Source: Paenibacillus sp. 1_12 (GTDB lineage Bacteria > Bacillota > Bacilli > Paenibacillales > NBRC-103111). From it: a stretch of DNA of 64,000 bases. The notes under the pieces were generated by a model. That model had not been told where the DNA came from, did not search any database, and saw nothing but the letters and a program-made list of their open reading frames with translations. Positions 49,022-58,421 of the stretch are shown piece by piece (positions within the stretch are counted from its first letter, which is position 1; each line of letters opens with the position of its first letter). The DNA lies in assembly GCF_900114475.1 (NCBI RefSeq), contig NZ_FOTE01000013.1, positions 1-64,000 on the forward strand. Reading direction: 5' to 3'. A program made the position numbers and the translations under genes.

Positions 49022-50251
49022 ATGGGGTTGTTTGACGATGATTTTTATTCTACAAAAGTGTCTCGCCGTAATGAATGGTCTGTCAAAGGAAAGAAGTTTC
49101 AAAACGGATATAGAAGACGACAAGCCCCATCCTGGTTTCTTCCTGCTTTCGGTGGAGCCGCGATTATGCTTATTGTCTTAGCCTTGTTTCGTTTGGGCAG
49201 CGGCCCAGAGTCAGCAGCAGTACCAGTCACTGCGAATGGTGCAGCAGTTGCATCCGGGAATGGATCCGATACCCAGAAGCTGAGCAGTGACTCGGTTGTT
49301 AAAGCAGCAGAAAGGGTCGGCCCCACGGTAATCAGCATTATCGGTTCTCAAAAGGAAGGCGAAAAGGCAGGCGCACGCGGGTCGATGGGACTCGGGTCAG
49401 GTGTTATGTTCCAAAGATCCGGAGATAAAGTGCGTATCGTGACGAACAATCATGTCGTGGAAGGCTTTGCCCAACTGGATGTTGTGACCGCAAGCGGTGA
49501 ACGCAAGAAAGCCTCACTGCTGGGTCGGGATCAAATGACAGATCTTGCCGTTCTGGAAATTGAGGGCAGCGGGATTAAATCCGTAGCGGAGTTCGGCGAT
49601 TCGGATACGCTGCGGGCGGGTGAGACAGTAATTGCAGTGGGCAATCCACTCGGATTAGGTTATGCGCCTACGGTGACGAGAGGCATCATCAGCTGGCCGA
49701 AGCGGACCATTCCGGTATCGTTGGGTGTGCAGGGTGATTATGATTGGGAAATGGACGTCATCCAAACCGATGCTGCGATTAATCAGGGTAACAGCGGTGG
49801 AGCGCTCGTCAATCTGGAAGGCAAGATCGTCGGAATCAATACACTCAAGGTGGCGGATATGGGCGTGGAAGGGTTAGGTTTTGCCATTCCCATCAATTCC
49901 GTGAAACCGATAATCGAGACGCTGATCAAGGACCACAAAATCAAAAGACCTTATATGGGCGTGGTGACGCAGGATCTGCAATCTTTTACAGGGACAGAGG
50001 TATTAAAGTTGCCTGCTGATGTGAAAGCTGGTATTATCGTGCTGGACGTTACAGGTCCTGCTAAGGATGCGGGCTTGAAGACGAATGACGTTATCGTACA
50101 ATTGGATACGAAGACGGTGGATAGTACGCTGGCGCTTCGTAAATATATATATAGTCAAAAGAAAATTGGCGATAAAATTACCATTACGTATTATCGCGGC
50201 GGGAAAAAGGCGACAACCACGATGACGATGGCGGAGCTGAAGGATCGTTAA
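49022..50251 (+). CDS. htrA: HtrA-family serine protease (YycK type)
   Basis: 409-residue membrane-anchored protease of the DegP/HtrA family, the usual last member of the wal operon region. A short cytoplasmic N region and one membrane helix (about 38-57) are followed by an extracellular trypsin-like domain with triad H144 (TNNHVVEG), D174 (TDLAVLEI), S258 (QGNSGGALVN), then one PDZ domain (about 318-400). It degrades or refolds damaged exported proteins. The start at 49022 (MGLFDDDFY) has a GGGGGAG site; the frame extends upstream to 48980 without a good site. Confidence 0.94.
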   Translation: MGLFDDDFYSTKVSRRNEWSVKGKKFQNGYRRRQAPSWFLPAFGGAAIMLIVLALFRLGSGPESAAVPVTANGAAVASGNGSDTQKLSSDSVVKAAERVGPTVISIIGSQKEGEKAGARGSMGLGSGVMFQRSGDKVRIVTNNHVVEGFAQLDVVTASGERKKASLLGRDQMTDLAVLEIEGSGIKSVAEFGDSDTLRAGETVIAVGNPLGLGYAPTVTRGIISWPKRTIPVSLGVQGDYDWEMDVIQTDAAINQGNSGGALVNLEGKIVGINTLKVADMGVEGLGFAIPINSVKPIIETLIKDHKIKRPYMGVVTQDLQSFTGTEVLKLPADVKAGIIVLDVTGPAKDAGLKTNDVIVQLDTKTVDSTLALRKYIYSQKKIGDKITITYYRGGKKATTTMTMAELKDR

Positions 50252-50289
50252 GTGCAAGGATCTAGTATAGAGAAGAGTGGGGTCAGGTT

Positions 50290-50457
50290 ATGTTTGTTGT
50301 ATGCAAAGAGCATTTGGAATTAGCGATTGATCAGTTCGTGGATGAGTATGAGGATGCACCTGATATCGTGGACATCCAGGAAGTGTCCTTTACCGCATGG
50401 AAGCCGCCTGTCCATTGTGAGCGGTGTGAAGAACTGGCGCGTTTTTTGGTAGTATAA
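50290..50457 (+). CDS. CxxH/CxxC protein (YyzF-like)
   Basis: 55-residue protein with CKEH at 5-8 and CERC at 43-46, the two motifs that define the CxxH/CxxC family found between htrA and rlmH in Bacillales. The motifs suggest one zinc site. Function unknown. It starts 38 nt after the htrA stop; a terminator follows. Confidence 0.88.
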   Translation: MFVVCKEHLELAIDQFVDEYEDAPDIVDIQEVSFTAWKPPVHCERCEELARFLVV

Positions 50458-50467
50458 CGGATATGGA

Positions 50468-50518
50468 AAGAAGCCGTGCATGTCGCGTGTTGGTTGCGGC
50501 TGTGGCTTCTTTTTTTGT
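50468..50518 (+). terminator. Terminator of the wal-htrA region
   Basis: Stem AAGAAGCC/GGCTTCTT (50468-50475, 50504-50511) with a 28-nt loop, followed by a T run, 10 nt after the CxxH/CxxC gene. Confidence 0.8.
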
Positions 50519-50611
50519 TGGTATTGGTTAAATCTAAACCCTTAAGTTATGAAGAGCCTGGGAGCGTTAGTAGCTGCTGGAGCAAATAGAGTAGATATCA
50601 GGAGGTTGCGT

Positions 50612-51094
50612 ATGCAGCAGATTCAGATCATAGCGGTTGGCAAGTTAAAAGAAGCTTACCTCGTACAAGGGATTGCCGAGTATGTCAAGCGCCTTGGGCC
50701 TTATGCCAAGGTGCAGATCGTGGAGGTGCCTGATGAGCGGGCACCGGACTCTATGAGCGCCGCTGAAGAGGCGCTCGTCCGACAGCGCGAGGGGGAACGC
50801 ATCCTCGCGCAAATCAAGGGCGACGCCTACGTCGTGGCGCTCGCCCTTGATGGCATGCCGCTTACGAGCGATGAGCTCGCGCGGCATGTAGAGGGCTTGG
50901 CCACGTATGGGCGCAGCCACGTGGCTTTTGTGATCGGGGGCTCGCTGGGCTTAGCCCCCGCGGTGTTGGCGCGCGCCGAGCTGAAGCTGGCGTTCGGGCG
51001 TATGACCTTGCCGCACCAGCTGATGCGGCTGGTGCTGGTGGAGCAGGTGTATCGGGTGTTTAAGATTATTCGGGGGGAGCCTTACCATAAGTAA
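50612..51094 (+). CDS. rlmH: 23S rRNA pseudouridine-1915 N3-methyltransferase RlmH
   Basis: 160-residue SPOUT methyltransferase that methylates pseudouridine 1915 in helix 69 of 23S r[17 protein letters not shown] at the N terminus, FVIGGSLGL (SAM-binding knot) and the C-terminal [16 protein letters not shown]...EPYHK are diagnostic. The start at 50612 has AGGAGG 6 nt upstream. The coding sequence from about 50690 to 51010 is visibly GC-richer than its neighbours. It is the last gene of the conserved origin-proximal block. Confidence 0.95.
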   Translation: MQQIQIIAVGKLKEAYLVQGIAEYVKRLGPYAKVQIVEVPDERAPDSMSAAEEALVRQREGERILAQIKGDAYVVALALDGMPLTSDELARHVEGLATYGRSHVAFVIGGSLGLAPAVLARAELKLAFGRMTLPHQLMRLVLVEQVYRVFKIIRGEPYHK

Positions 51095-51116
51095 ATGAGG
51101 TTTTTGCGAAAAAACT

Positions 51117-51153
51117 AGCAGCACCCCCTAATTTGATGGAGTGGTGCTGTTTT
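51117..51153 (+). terminator. Terminator after rlmH
   Basis: Stem CAGCACC/GGTGCTG (51119-51125, 51143-51149) followed by TTTTG, 25 nt after the stop. Confidence 0.75.
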
Positions 51154-51210
51154 GTTATTTGAATGCCAAGATGAGAATGGTTGTATTTACTCTTGCTAAT
51201 AATGCTTACT

Positions 51211-51876
51211 TCAATATTCTCCTTTAATTACAAAAAATGAGCCCCGAATTGTTCCAGCTAGATTAGACTTCTGCCGAGCAAACTTAAACTTGGTTTCTAA
51301 CTCCTTTGGTATTTCCATCCCTTCAGAAAGCTTAAAGCCAACAGCTGGCTTCTTAGGTCCATCAATCGTATACATAACGTTGACCACAAGACCATCCTCA
51401 TAAATGACGTAGGCAAACTTGATATTTTCCACTTGAAAGCGAGACGTTTCTAAAGGTTTGGTTGTAAACTCAATATCACGTTCTTCTTTCAAAATTCGAT
51501 TTACATAATCAAGCGTCTCCTGGCTTTCGCTAGCTGGTATAACCGTAAATTCATGCTTGTATTTGTTCATAAAGTAACGGGCTTCATTAGCACGTAAACC
51601 AGCAAGCGCATCTGCTATAGGTGAAGATTCTAAACCAACCGTAGGACGGATATGGAGAATCTTGTTCTTGAACTTCTGCGGAGAAACCTACTACAAACAA
51701 TGGCGAAAAATATTGTCTGATAAAAGCGTAGGAGCAGGCTGTGGTTCATCGATATGAGAAAAAAGAATAATAGGCCCTGGTCTATAAAACTCGGTTTTAG
51801 GGGTAGTTGTCGTGTGAATCTGGCATTGGTAGGCTACGTTGGTTTGCCTCTTGTTGTCAGTACCATCCACGATAAA
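51211..51876 (-). pseudogene. Decayed gene of unknown function
   Basis: An open frame of 119 codons (51211-51570, starting MNKYKHEFTVIPASES) has no ribosome binding site. The same frame continues upstream with coding-like sequence (RPTVGLESSPIADALAGLRANEARYF) but no start codon, to stop codons near 51691, and then resumes as coding-like sequence (including YRPGPIILFSHIDEPQPAP) up to a stop at 51877-51879. A second frame over 51590-51710 also looks coding, which suggests frameshifts. I read this as the remains of one longer minus-strand gene. I do not recognise the family. Confidence 0.5.
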
Positions 51877-51987
51877 TTAAAGCGTTTTAACATATATTTG
51901 TTGATATATGTTTATATTGAATCTATTTGGTCAAAGACTGCAATATGACATAAATAGATTTTAATAAGTTCAAAGACGGAGGTCGCA

Positions 51988-53864
51988 ATGACGCAATCTT
52001 GGAACAGGCTATGGCGAAGTTATTTTATTGTATTTTCATTTATTGTATGGGTGAAGTTTGCACTGCTGCGGTATTTTCTTTTTGAGAAGGTAGACTTGAA
52101 GTGGTGGCTCCTTGATTTGTCCAGTCTCCTAGTCATGACAGGATTGATGGAGATTCTCATTTCGAAGCGGGCCAAGCGATCCGCGTATTGGATTTTTAAT
52201 GTTATTGTGTCGTTGATCTGTTTTGCCGCGACGCTTTATTTTGAGCATTTCGGGTCGGTCATTACGTATACATCTGTTTTGGAAATGAAACAATTACTGC
52301 AAATTTCATCAAGCATTAAAGCGACGATTCATCCTATGGATTATTTGTTTTTTGCCGATTGTATACTGGCATTTGTTATTTGGCTTGCAATGAGACGGCG
52401 CAGCTTAATTCTGATAAACGATCGACCGATGCGGCGGTCTACTCTTATGATTTTGACACTGGTCTGTTTGGTGGTGTCCGCTTGGTTTGTCAAAACAGAC
52501 AAGAGCATTACGAATGAAATCGTCCGGGCGGAGCAGCTGGGTTTTGTGAATTATGAGGTATCCGTTGCCGTCAACGGAATTAGTGAAAAAAACAAGACGA
52601 ATTTCGCGAATTTGACGCAAGCCCTAACCGTCATCAATCAGGTGGAAGCTAGCTATGGATATAATCAAGGGGCAAATCCTGCCGATAAGCCAAACTATTT
52701 TGCATCGCAGCAAGGCATGAACGTTGTTGTGGTGCAGCTGGAGGCGTTTCAAAACTTTTTGATTCATCTTACCTACCAGGGTAAGGAGATTACGCCTGTG
52801 CTAAATAAGTTGGCTGAGGAAAGCTTCTACTTTCCGTATATTTTTCAGCAGATCGGCCAAGGCAATACATCTGATGCTGAATTTATGTCCAATACGTCTA
52901 TTTATCCAACAGGCACGATTCCAATGTCAACCGGCTACGGTGATCGAGAGCTCCCCAGCTTGCCCAAACTATTGGAGGATAAGGGATATGAAGCGGATAC
53001 GTTTCATGTAAATGAGGTTCACTTTTGGGATCGGAATAAATTGTATCCTGCAATCGGGTTTACTCATTATTTTGACAAGCCCTACTATAACAATGATAAC
53101 TTCAATGCCTTCGGGGCGTCCGATGAAGAATTGTTCCGTGTAGGCAGTGAAAAGCTGACTGAGCTGCAAAATAGAAAAAGCCCTTTTACGCGCAGTTTAT
53201 AACGGTATCGAGTCATTTTCCATTCATTGTTCCGGCTAATTTCGAGAAAATGGCGGTACCGCCTGCTTTGCAAGGACAGCAAATCGGCGATTACATCGTC
53301 GCGACCAACTACGCCGATTATGCCATTGGGGGATTGATCGATAGATTGAAAACTTCTGGGGTGTGGGATCAAACCCTTTTTGTCGCTTATGGCGACCACT
53401 TCGGGCTGCAGCCAGAGGACATTAAGGCTGACAAGCTCAGCAGCGAGCTGGGAGTTACTTATCATGATCAGGTCACGCGGTTTAATATCCCGTTGTTTAT
53501 TCATATGCCGGGTCAATCGAAGGGTGAGGTGATTAATCAAGTAGGGGGACAGCTCGATATATTGCCGACAATTGCTAACCTGCTTGGCATTTCCTTGAAG
53601 GAGCAGGGAGTCGTCCACTTTGGTCAGGATTTATTAAATATACAGAAAAATGCGTTCGGCATGAGATACTATTTGCCTACCGGCTCTTTTTTCAATGACC
53701 ATATTTTGTTTGTCCCGGGAAAAGGATTCGATGACGGAACAGCTGTTTCCTTACAGACACTTCAGCCCGTTACTGATTTCAAAGCATACAAAAGCGATTA
53801 TGACTATGTCATGAATTTGATGAAATTGTCAGATCAATATGTAAATATGCTGCCGAAGCGTTAG
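51988..53864 (+). pseudogene. LTA synthase-like phosphoglycerol transferase, frameshifted
   Basis: Together the two frames would give about 625 residues, the normal size for lipoteichoic acid synthase (LtaS) proteins, which polymerise glycerol-phosphate on the outer membrane face. Frame 1 (51988-53202) has five N-terminal membrane helices, the metal glutamate in VQLEAF (E252) and the catalytic threonine T294 in GQGNTSDAEF. It ends early after NRKSPF; the next frame continues with YAQFITVSSHFPF, YGDHFG and the rest of the sulfatase-fold domain to 53864. One T lost from a T5 run (now 53184-53187) explains the break. As written the enzyme lacks essential residues. A sequencing error is possible. 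GGAGGT precedes the ATG. Confidence 0.85.
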
Positions 53865-54175
53865 CTCCTTATTCTCCATAATTGGATGAAACAACGAGCA
53901 GGGGTAGTTCCATAAAGATATGCTGCATATACGATGGTGTTGGTGAGCACCATCGAAAGATTATGCGGCGTCTTCGCCCTGTAATCGTGCTGGCTGCTGC
54001 TGCGTCACAGACGAAAAGGATACGGCTGAAAAGTGCAGCCACGGTGCTTTCTTCTGCCGATCCGGTGCTCGTGTTTCAGGATTTTACTACTTGCATAACC
54101 AGCCCCGTCCATGTACCTAAAGATGGCAGGATCGGGGGATGCCCTTATCCTGCCTTCTTGCGTGTCATATGTTTT
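53865..54175. other. Intergenic region with two hairpins
   Basis: No convincing gene; a 101-codon plus-strand frame (from 53882) has no ribosome binding site and no recognisable similarity. Two hairpins are present: GATGGTG/CACCATC (about 53934-53955) and GGCAGGAT/ATCCTGCC (54125-54132, 54147-54154). The second may end the MATE transcript, though its T tract is weak. Confidence 0.45.
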
Positions 54176-55549
54176 CTAGATTGCTAAATGATCTAGATCC
54201 GGCTGTAATTTGGTCCGCAGAACATACAGCATGATGGCACCAACAAGGAACGCGGCGGCATCCGCAATGACGAGCGACCAGACGACCCCGTGGAAGCCGT
54301 TCATTCGATTGGCGATATACAACACAGGAATCAGAGTAATTCCTTGAATAACGGACATAATAAACGCGGCGGTTCCTTGCCCCGTTGCTTGAAAGATCCC
54401 TGTAAACAACGCGGTCGTTCCTGAAATGAACAGGGATAAGAACGTAACATGAAGAATGTAGCTGCCCATTTCAATTAGTTGCGGGTCATTCGTAAATAAA
54501 CCAATTAGGTGGTCGGAAGTCATATAGACAATGACGCCGAACACGACTGCTAACGCCACAATCGCTTTGATCGTGAATTCAATGGTATGCTTCATGCGTA
54601 ATTTATTCGCTGTAAAAGAGAAGGCAATCAACGGTACGACTCCCTCGCATAAGCCCATCAGAATAAACTCAGGAAATTGCAGTAAACGTGATGAAATTCC
54701 GAACCCCGCTATGGCCTGATCCCCATATTCGACAAGATAGTGGTTCATGACGAGTGACATTGCACCCAAGAAGATACTCATAACAAAGACGGGAACTCCG
54801 ATTTTGAATACATTGCTCAGAATGTCCTTGGTAACCTTGAACCATTTTACGGAGACGGTTAAGAATTGGCTCTTATAGCCCAAATGGAAGGCGTAGAATG
54901 CACTCGCAACTAAGTTAGAGATGACCGTAGCAGACGCAACGCCGATCACGTCCCAATGGAAAACGAAGATGACTAGCGCATCGAGAATAATATTGACGAT
55001 AACACTGAGAATCATACCGATCATCGACGTGATTGCTGAACCCTCCGAGCGCACGATATTCTCCAGCGTGAAGAATAATACGACGACTGGTGATCCAATA
55101 AGCATAATCGTGACATAGCCCTTCGTGAATCCAAAAGAGTCAGGCGTTGCCCCCAGGCCATGAACGATTGGATCGATTAACGGGAGGCCAACGGCCATCA
55201 CGATAAGACCGAGAACTAAACTGCTGTAAAAGGCGAATGAAGAGACATGCTTTACATCATCATATTTTTTCTCACCTAGTAAACGAGAGATAAATGTACC
55301 GCTACCCATGCCTATCAAATTGCCCAGCGCCATAATGATCGCGAATAACGGCAAGGTTAGTGCGAGTGCGGTCAACATGGCCGTATTGCCCAGTATACCA
55401 AGGAAATAGGCATTCAAGATGGAATAGATGACACTCATTGACATGCCTAGCATCATCGGTACAGCGAAGTGAGCTACGGCTTTTGCGATCGGTGCTTTTT
55501 CAAAGTAATGAAGGTTTTCTGCATCCATGCGGGTCACTACTTTCTTCAT
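54176..55549 (-). CDS. MATE-family multidrug efflux transporter
   Basis: 457-residue polytopic membrane protein with about twelve helices in two related halves, matching the MATE family (MepA/NorM-like), which exports cationic drugs with sodium or protons. Early segments [29 protein letters not shown] and the second-half [23 protein letters not shown] are typical. No good ribosome binding site precedes the ATG at 55549; M8 (55528) is an alternative. It is divergent from a TetR gene, with three operator-like palindromes between them, so it is probably repressed by that regulator. Confidence 0.9.
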   Translation of the reverse strand: MKKVVTRMDAENLHYFEKAPIAKAVAHFAVPMMLGMSMSVIYSILNAYFLGILGNTAMLTALALTLPLFAIIMALGNLIGMGSGTFISRLLGEKKYDDVKHVSSFAFYSSLVLGLIVMAVGLPLIDPIVHGLGATPDSFGFTKGYVTIMLIGSPVVVLFFTLENIVRSEGSAITSMIGMILSVIVNIILDALVIFVFHWDVIGVASATVISNLVASAFYAFHLGYKSQFLTVSVKWFKVTKDILSNVFKIGVPVFVMSIFLGAMSLVMNHYLVEYGDQAIAGFGISSRLLQFPEFILMGLCEGVVPLIAFSFTANKLRMKHTIEFTIKAIVALAVVFGVIVYMTSDHLIGLFTNDPQLIEMGSYILHVTFLSLFISGTTALFTGIFQATGQGTAAFIMSVIQGITLIPVLYIANRMNGFHGVVWSLVIADAAAFLVGAIMLYVLRTKLQPDLDHLAI

Positions 55550-55564
55550 TTATTTTGGACTAGC

Positions 55565-55646
55565 CTAACGGTGTTAGATTGAACCTTACAGTGTTAGATG
55601 ATATCATGAACCTATGAACCTGTAAAGAACAAACTTACACTGTTAG
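55565..55646. promoter_or_regulatory. Three TetR operator-like 13-bp palindromes
   Basis: CTAACGGTGTTAG (55565-55577), CTTACAGTGTTAG (55585-55597) and CTTACACTGTTAG (55634-55646), each an almost perfect palindrome around the central base and all followed by AT. Centre spacings are 20 and 49 bp. They lie in the divergent MATE-TetR promoter region, so they are the likely binding sites of the adjacent TetR protein, controlling both genes. Confidence 0.7.
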
Positions 55647-55664
55647 ATAAAAGGGTGGATACGG

Positions 55665-56345
55665 ATGAAAAAGCAGCAGCCTCAGATTTCGGAGGATAAG
55701 ATTTTGGAAACCTCGTGGGAGCTTCTCGGGGAGGAGGGCATCGAGAAATTCAGCTTGAGGCGATTGGCCGACCGGCTGGGGATTCAGGCTCCCTCTCTGT
55801 ACTGGTACTTTAAGAGCAAGCAGAATCTCTACCAGCGTCTGTCCAACCAGGTATCAAAAATGATTCTGGAGAAGTTCCACTCCGAGGGGGACTGGAAGGA
55901 GCAGCTGACGGGGCTTGCGGTAACGGTACGGAGTGTGCTCAGCCGGTATCCCTGCTCCACGCAGCTCATGATGATGACGCTACCCCACGAACCGGACATC
56001 ATCCGGTTCACCAACCGTATGCTGCTATGCGTAGAATCGACGCCACTTGAGCAAGAGCAGAAAATGCAAGTGGTTACTACGCTTGTGAACTATGTCTTCT
56101 ACTTCGTTCTAGACGATTATCAGCATGAGCGCAATGTCTCCGCTATCCTTAAGGACCAGGGAGCGCTTCCGGGTGAGGAGATGATTCGCCTTCTGGACTC
56201 CATGAGCGAGTCGGAAGCGGGACTGTTCCGGAGGATGTTCAAGAACGGGCTGTTCGAGCTGATGGGGACCGACGGGGCGTTTGAGTTCGGCTTGAAGCTG
56301 ATTCTGCTAGGGATTGAGCAGGTTATAAAGGAGCAGGAGAAGTAG
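55665..56345 (+). CDS. TetR family transcriptional repressor
   Basis: 226-residue repressor. N-terminal helix-turn-helix: SWELLGEEGIEKFSLRRLADRLGIQAPSLYWYFKSKQNLYQ (about 16-58). The C-terminal ligand-binding part resembles the tetracycline-repressor C domain. It is divergent from the MATE gene and sits next to the palindromes, so the likely job is drug-inducible repression of that pump and of itself. AAAGGGTGG precedes the ATG. Confidence 0.9.
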   Translation: MKKQQPQISEDKILETSWELLGEEGIEKFSLRRLADRLGIQAPSLYWYFKSKQNLYQRLSNQVSKMILEKFHSEGDWKEQLTGLAVTVRSVLSRYPCSTQLMMMTLPHEPDIIRFTNRMLLCVESTPLEQEQKMQVVTTLVNYVFYFVLDDYQHERNVSAILKDQGALPGEEMIRLLDSMSESEAGLFRRMFKNGLFELMGTDGAFEFGLKLILLGIEQVIKEQEK

Positions 56346-56352
56346 AATGTAA

Positions 56353-56385
56353 AAAACCGCTCATCCGGTAATCGGATGAGCGGTT
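56353..56385. terminator. Terminator after TetR gene
   Basis: A perfect 13-bp stem AACCGCTCATCCG/CGGATGAGCGGTT with loop GTAAT. The plus side has only TTT, while the other side has six A (T on the minus strand), so it works best against minus-strand transcription from the SDR side. Confidence 0.75.
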
Positions 56386-56596
56386 TCAATGAGGTTTACC
56401 ATTTATCCTTAGAGCATTTGGCGATTCTCAAGGCTAATGTACAATAGAATGCCCTGGCTTCGAGATTTCTCAAAGTCAAGTATAATAACTTTTGAAATTG
56501 GAAATATTGTTAAGCCCCTTGGAAGCTGGAACTTTACCACCTTTAATATCCGTTGAAGGATGGCCATGTTTCGTAACTTGTCATTACGAGATGAGC

Positions 56597-57354
56597 CTAT
56601 CGCGTGCTCGCCACATAATTATAAATTGTATCTCTCAACTCGAACTCGTACGTCAAACCATTCACAATCCCCACAACGCGATCGTTGTCATACAGGTCAA
56701 GCATGAATCCAGCCATTTCCTTCGCGGTATGGAACTTCGGCACAGTCCCGTGATATTCGAATTCCGAGACATCGAAAGAACGCTTCGCGAATTCTGTTTC
56801 TGTTGCGGCAGGTGCTAACACTTTAGCCTGCATAAGTGCACCTTGACTGTTCAACTCATGAGAGAGTCCTTCAGTAAAGGCACTCACATAGAACTTAGTT
56901 GCGCAGTACGTAATGGCATTTCCCACAATCGTATAGCCGCCACCGGATGAAACGTTGATTAATTGTGTTCCTTCAACCTTGGAGTAGTCACGAACGAAAA
57001 GAGAGGAAAGTATCGTCAACGATTCAATGTTCAGATGCAGCATAGCAGATATTTTATCTAAATCTTGCTGGGCCACTGAAGCAAAGTTGCCAAATCCCGC
57101 ATTGTTGATCCAAGTTTCGATTTGGAACCCTTGTAGACCTTCATAAAGCTTATAAGCATTCTCGGATACGATAAGTCAGTCGCTCGAATGACGACATCTA
57201 CATCGGGGTAGATACGAGTGATTTCAGACTTTAATTCCTCCAGCTGTTCCTTTCTGCGGGCTGCAACAATTAAGTTTTTGCCGCGAGCTGCAAAAGCTAG
57301 AGCGGTTTCATAACCTATACCTGAACTGGCGCCTGTAACTACAGTATATTTCAT
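56597..57354 (-). pseudogene. Short-chain dehydrogenase/reductase, frameshifted
   Basis: Joined, the two frames encode a normal SDR of about 252 residues: TGASSGIGYETA cofactor motif near residue 7, NNAGFGNF, and catalytic YCATK. The first part (57058-57354) reads correctly to ATDLS and then shifts; the rest (from SENAYKLYEGLQ) is in another frame that runs to 56597. One base is missing near 57168-57173. The start ATG at 57354 follows a GGGAGGAAAT sequence. No functional enzyme is expected unless the frameshift is a sequencing error. Confidence 0.85.
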
Positions 57355-57389
57355 GTGATTTCCTCCCGTTTTCTACAAGAATGTATGGT

Positions 57390-57654
57390 GAACCAACAAC
57401 ACGGTAGAACCGTTCAAAAACATGCTCTTGATCCTGTAAGGGAATGCCGCGTCCTTTACCGATAACCGTCATGAATAGGGCATCATCCTTTTCCGTAAGC
57501 CTGATTTCAAGTAATGGCCTTCTGATCCGTAACGGATCCCGTTGTCCAACAGGTTACGCAGCGCACGTTCGATTAGGAAGGCATTAAACCAGGCTTGGAT
57601 ATCCTCGTCCGGGATATTTACTTCAACCGTGAAGTTTTGCCCCTCAAGAAACAT
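57390..57654 (-). pseudogene. Histidine kinase HATPase fragment
   Basis: The minus strand encodes RALRNLLDNGIRYGSEG (the N box of a kinase ATPase domain) in one frame (57469-57654), then shifts to another frame reading LEIRLTEKDD, VIGKGRGIP and HVFERFYRV (G1 and F boxes). The HisKA, sensor and membrane parts are missing, as is the C-terminal end. This is the remnant of a sensor kinase, with a frameshift near 57515. Confidence 0.75.
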
Positions 57655-58421
57655 CAGGTCTTGATCACACTCAAATCATAACAAGAATAAATAGAGAAAT
57701 ACATATTTTAATGCTATCCATTAAGAATCTATTATGAAAAGTACATCTGTTTCTCATTCATATAAAAACTTGCGTCTAAAATGTGGAAGTTGGTTCAAAA
57801 GGGGCACCTTAATAGTATTAAGACTTCATTAAGAAAAATGCAGATTACTTCTATTAAGATAAACGTAGTGATTCTGTAATCAATTATTATTTAGAAAAGG
57901 TGTGTGTGGATAATAATGAGCAAACGTTCTATTCAATTTTGATGATGTGTTACCTACTGGCAGGGCTTATGCATGCACCGGCTTCTGATTCAGCCGCCGA
58001 TACCCCAACTTTAAGTGCTGTGACTTACGGCGATGGGCTATCTGTAGCGGTGGGTGGTGACGGATTGATCTTGCCGTTAGAGACAGTGCGGGGAACGGTG
58101 CCACAAATAAGGTGAATTATTGCGGTTTTTATCTAGAATAGCTTTAACGGCTTCGAATGCTATCAGGTATACTTTCCTTACCGACTGAATAAAAGATTGG
58201 TAGGGTGAATACCTAGGGCTTAATTGAAATGACAGTCAATTATGCACCGGCTTTCGGTGAGATCGATATAATAGAAGGCGGGTAGAAGGAAAACGCAGAT
58301 ATGGTCTTGGGCGTATTCGTGCCTAACTCTTTCAGCAAGCCCTGAACAACTTACTTTTATGTTAATTAATGGTAGAATAAATAGGTAGATACAAGTAGAA
58401 CGGACAGGTCTCAAGGGAGGA
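57655..58421. other. Gene-poor stretch with a possible propeller-protein remnant
   Basis: No intact gene. A 71-codon plus-strand frame (57900-58115) contains TPTLSAVTYGDGLSVAVGGDGLIL, which resembles the repeated AVTYGNG-FVAVG-GTIL unit of secreted beta-propeller proteins in Paenibacillus, so it may be a fragment of one. The rest is AT-rich and shows nothing I can name. The promoter of the large regulator must lie near its right end. Confidence 0.35.

Noticed and set aside
51754-51948. 64-codon plus-strand frame before the LTA synthase gene
   Set aside because: No ribosome binding site, no recognisable domain, and the minus strand here reads as part of a decayed gene.
53882-54187. 101-codon plus-strand frame between the LTA synthase and MATE genes
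   Set aside because: Translation looks random, there is no ribosome binding site, and the 3' end crosses into the MATE gene.
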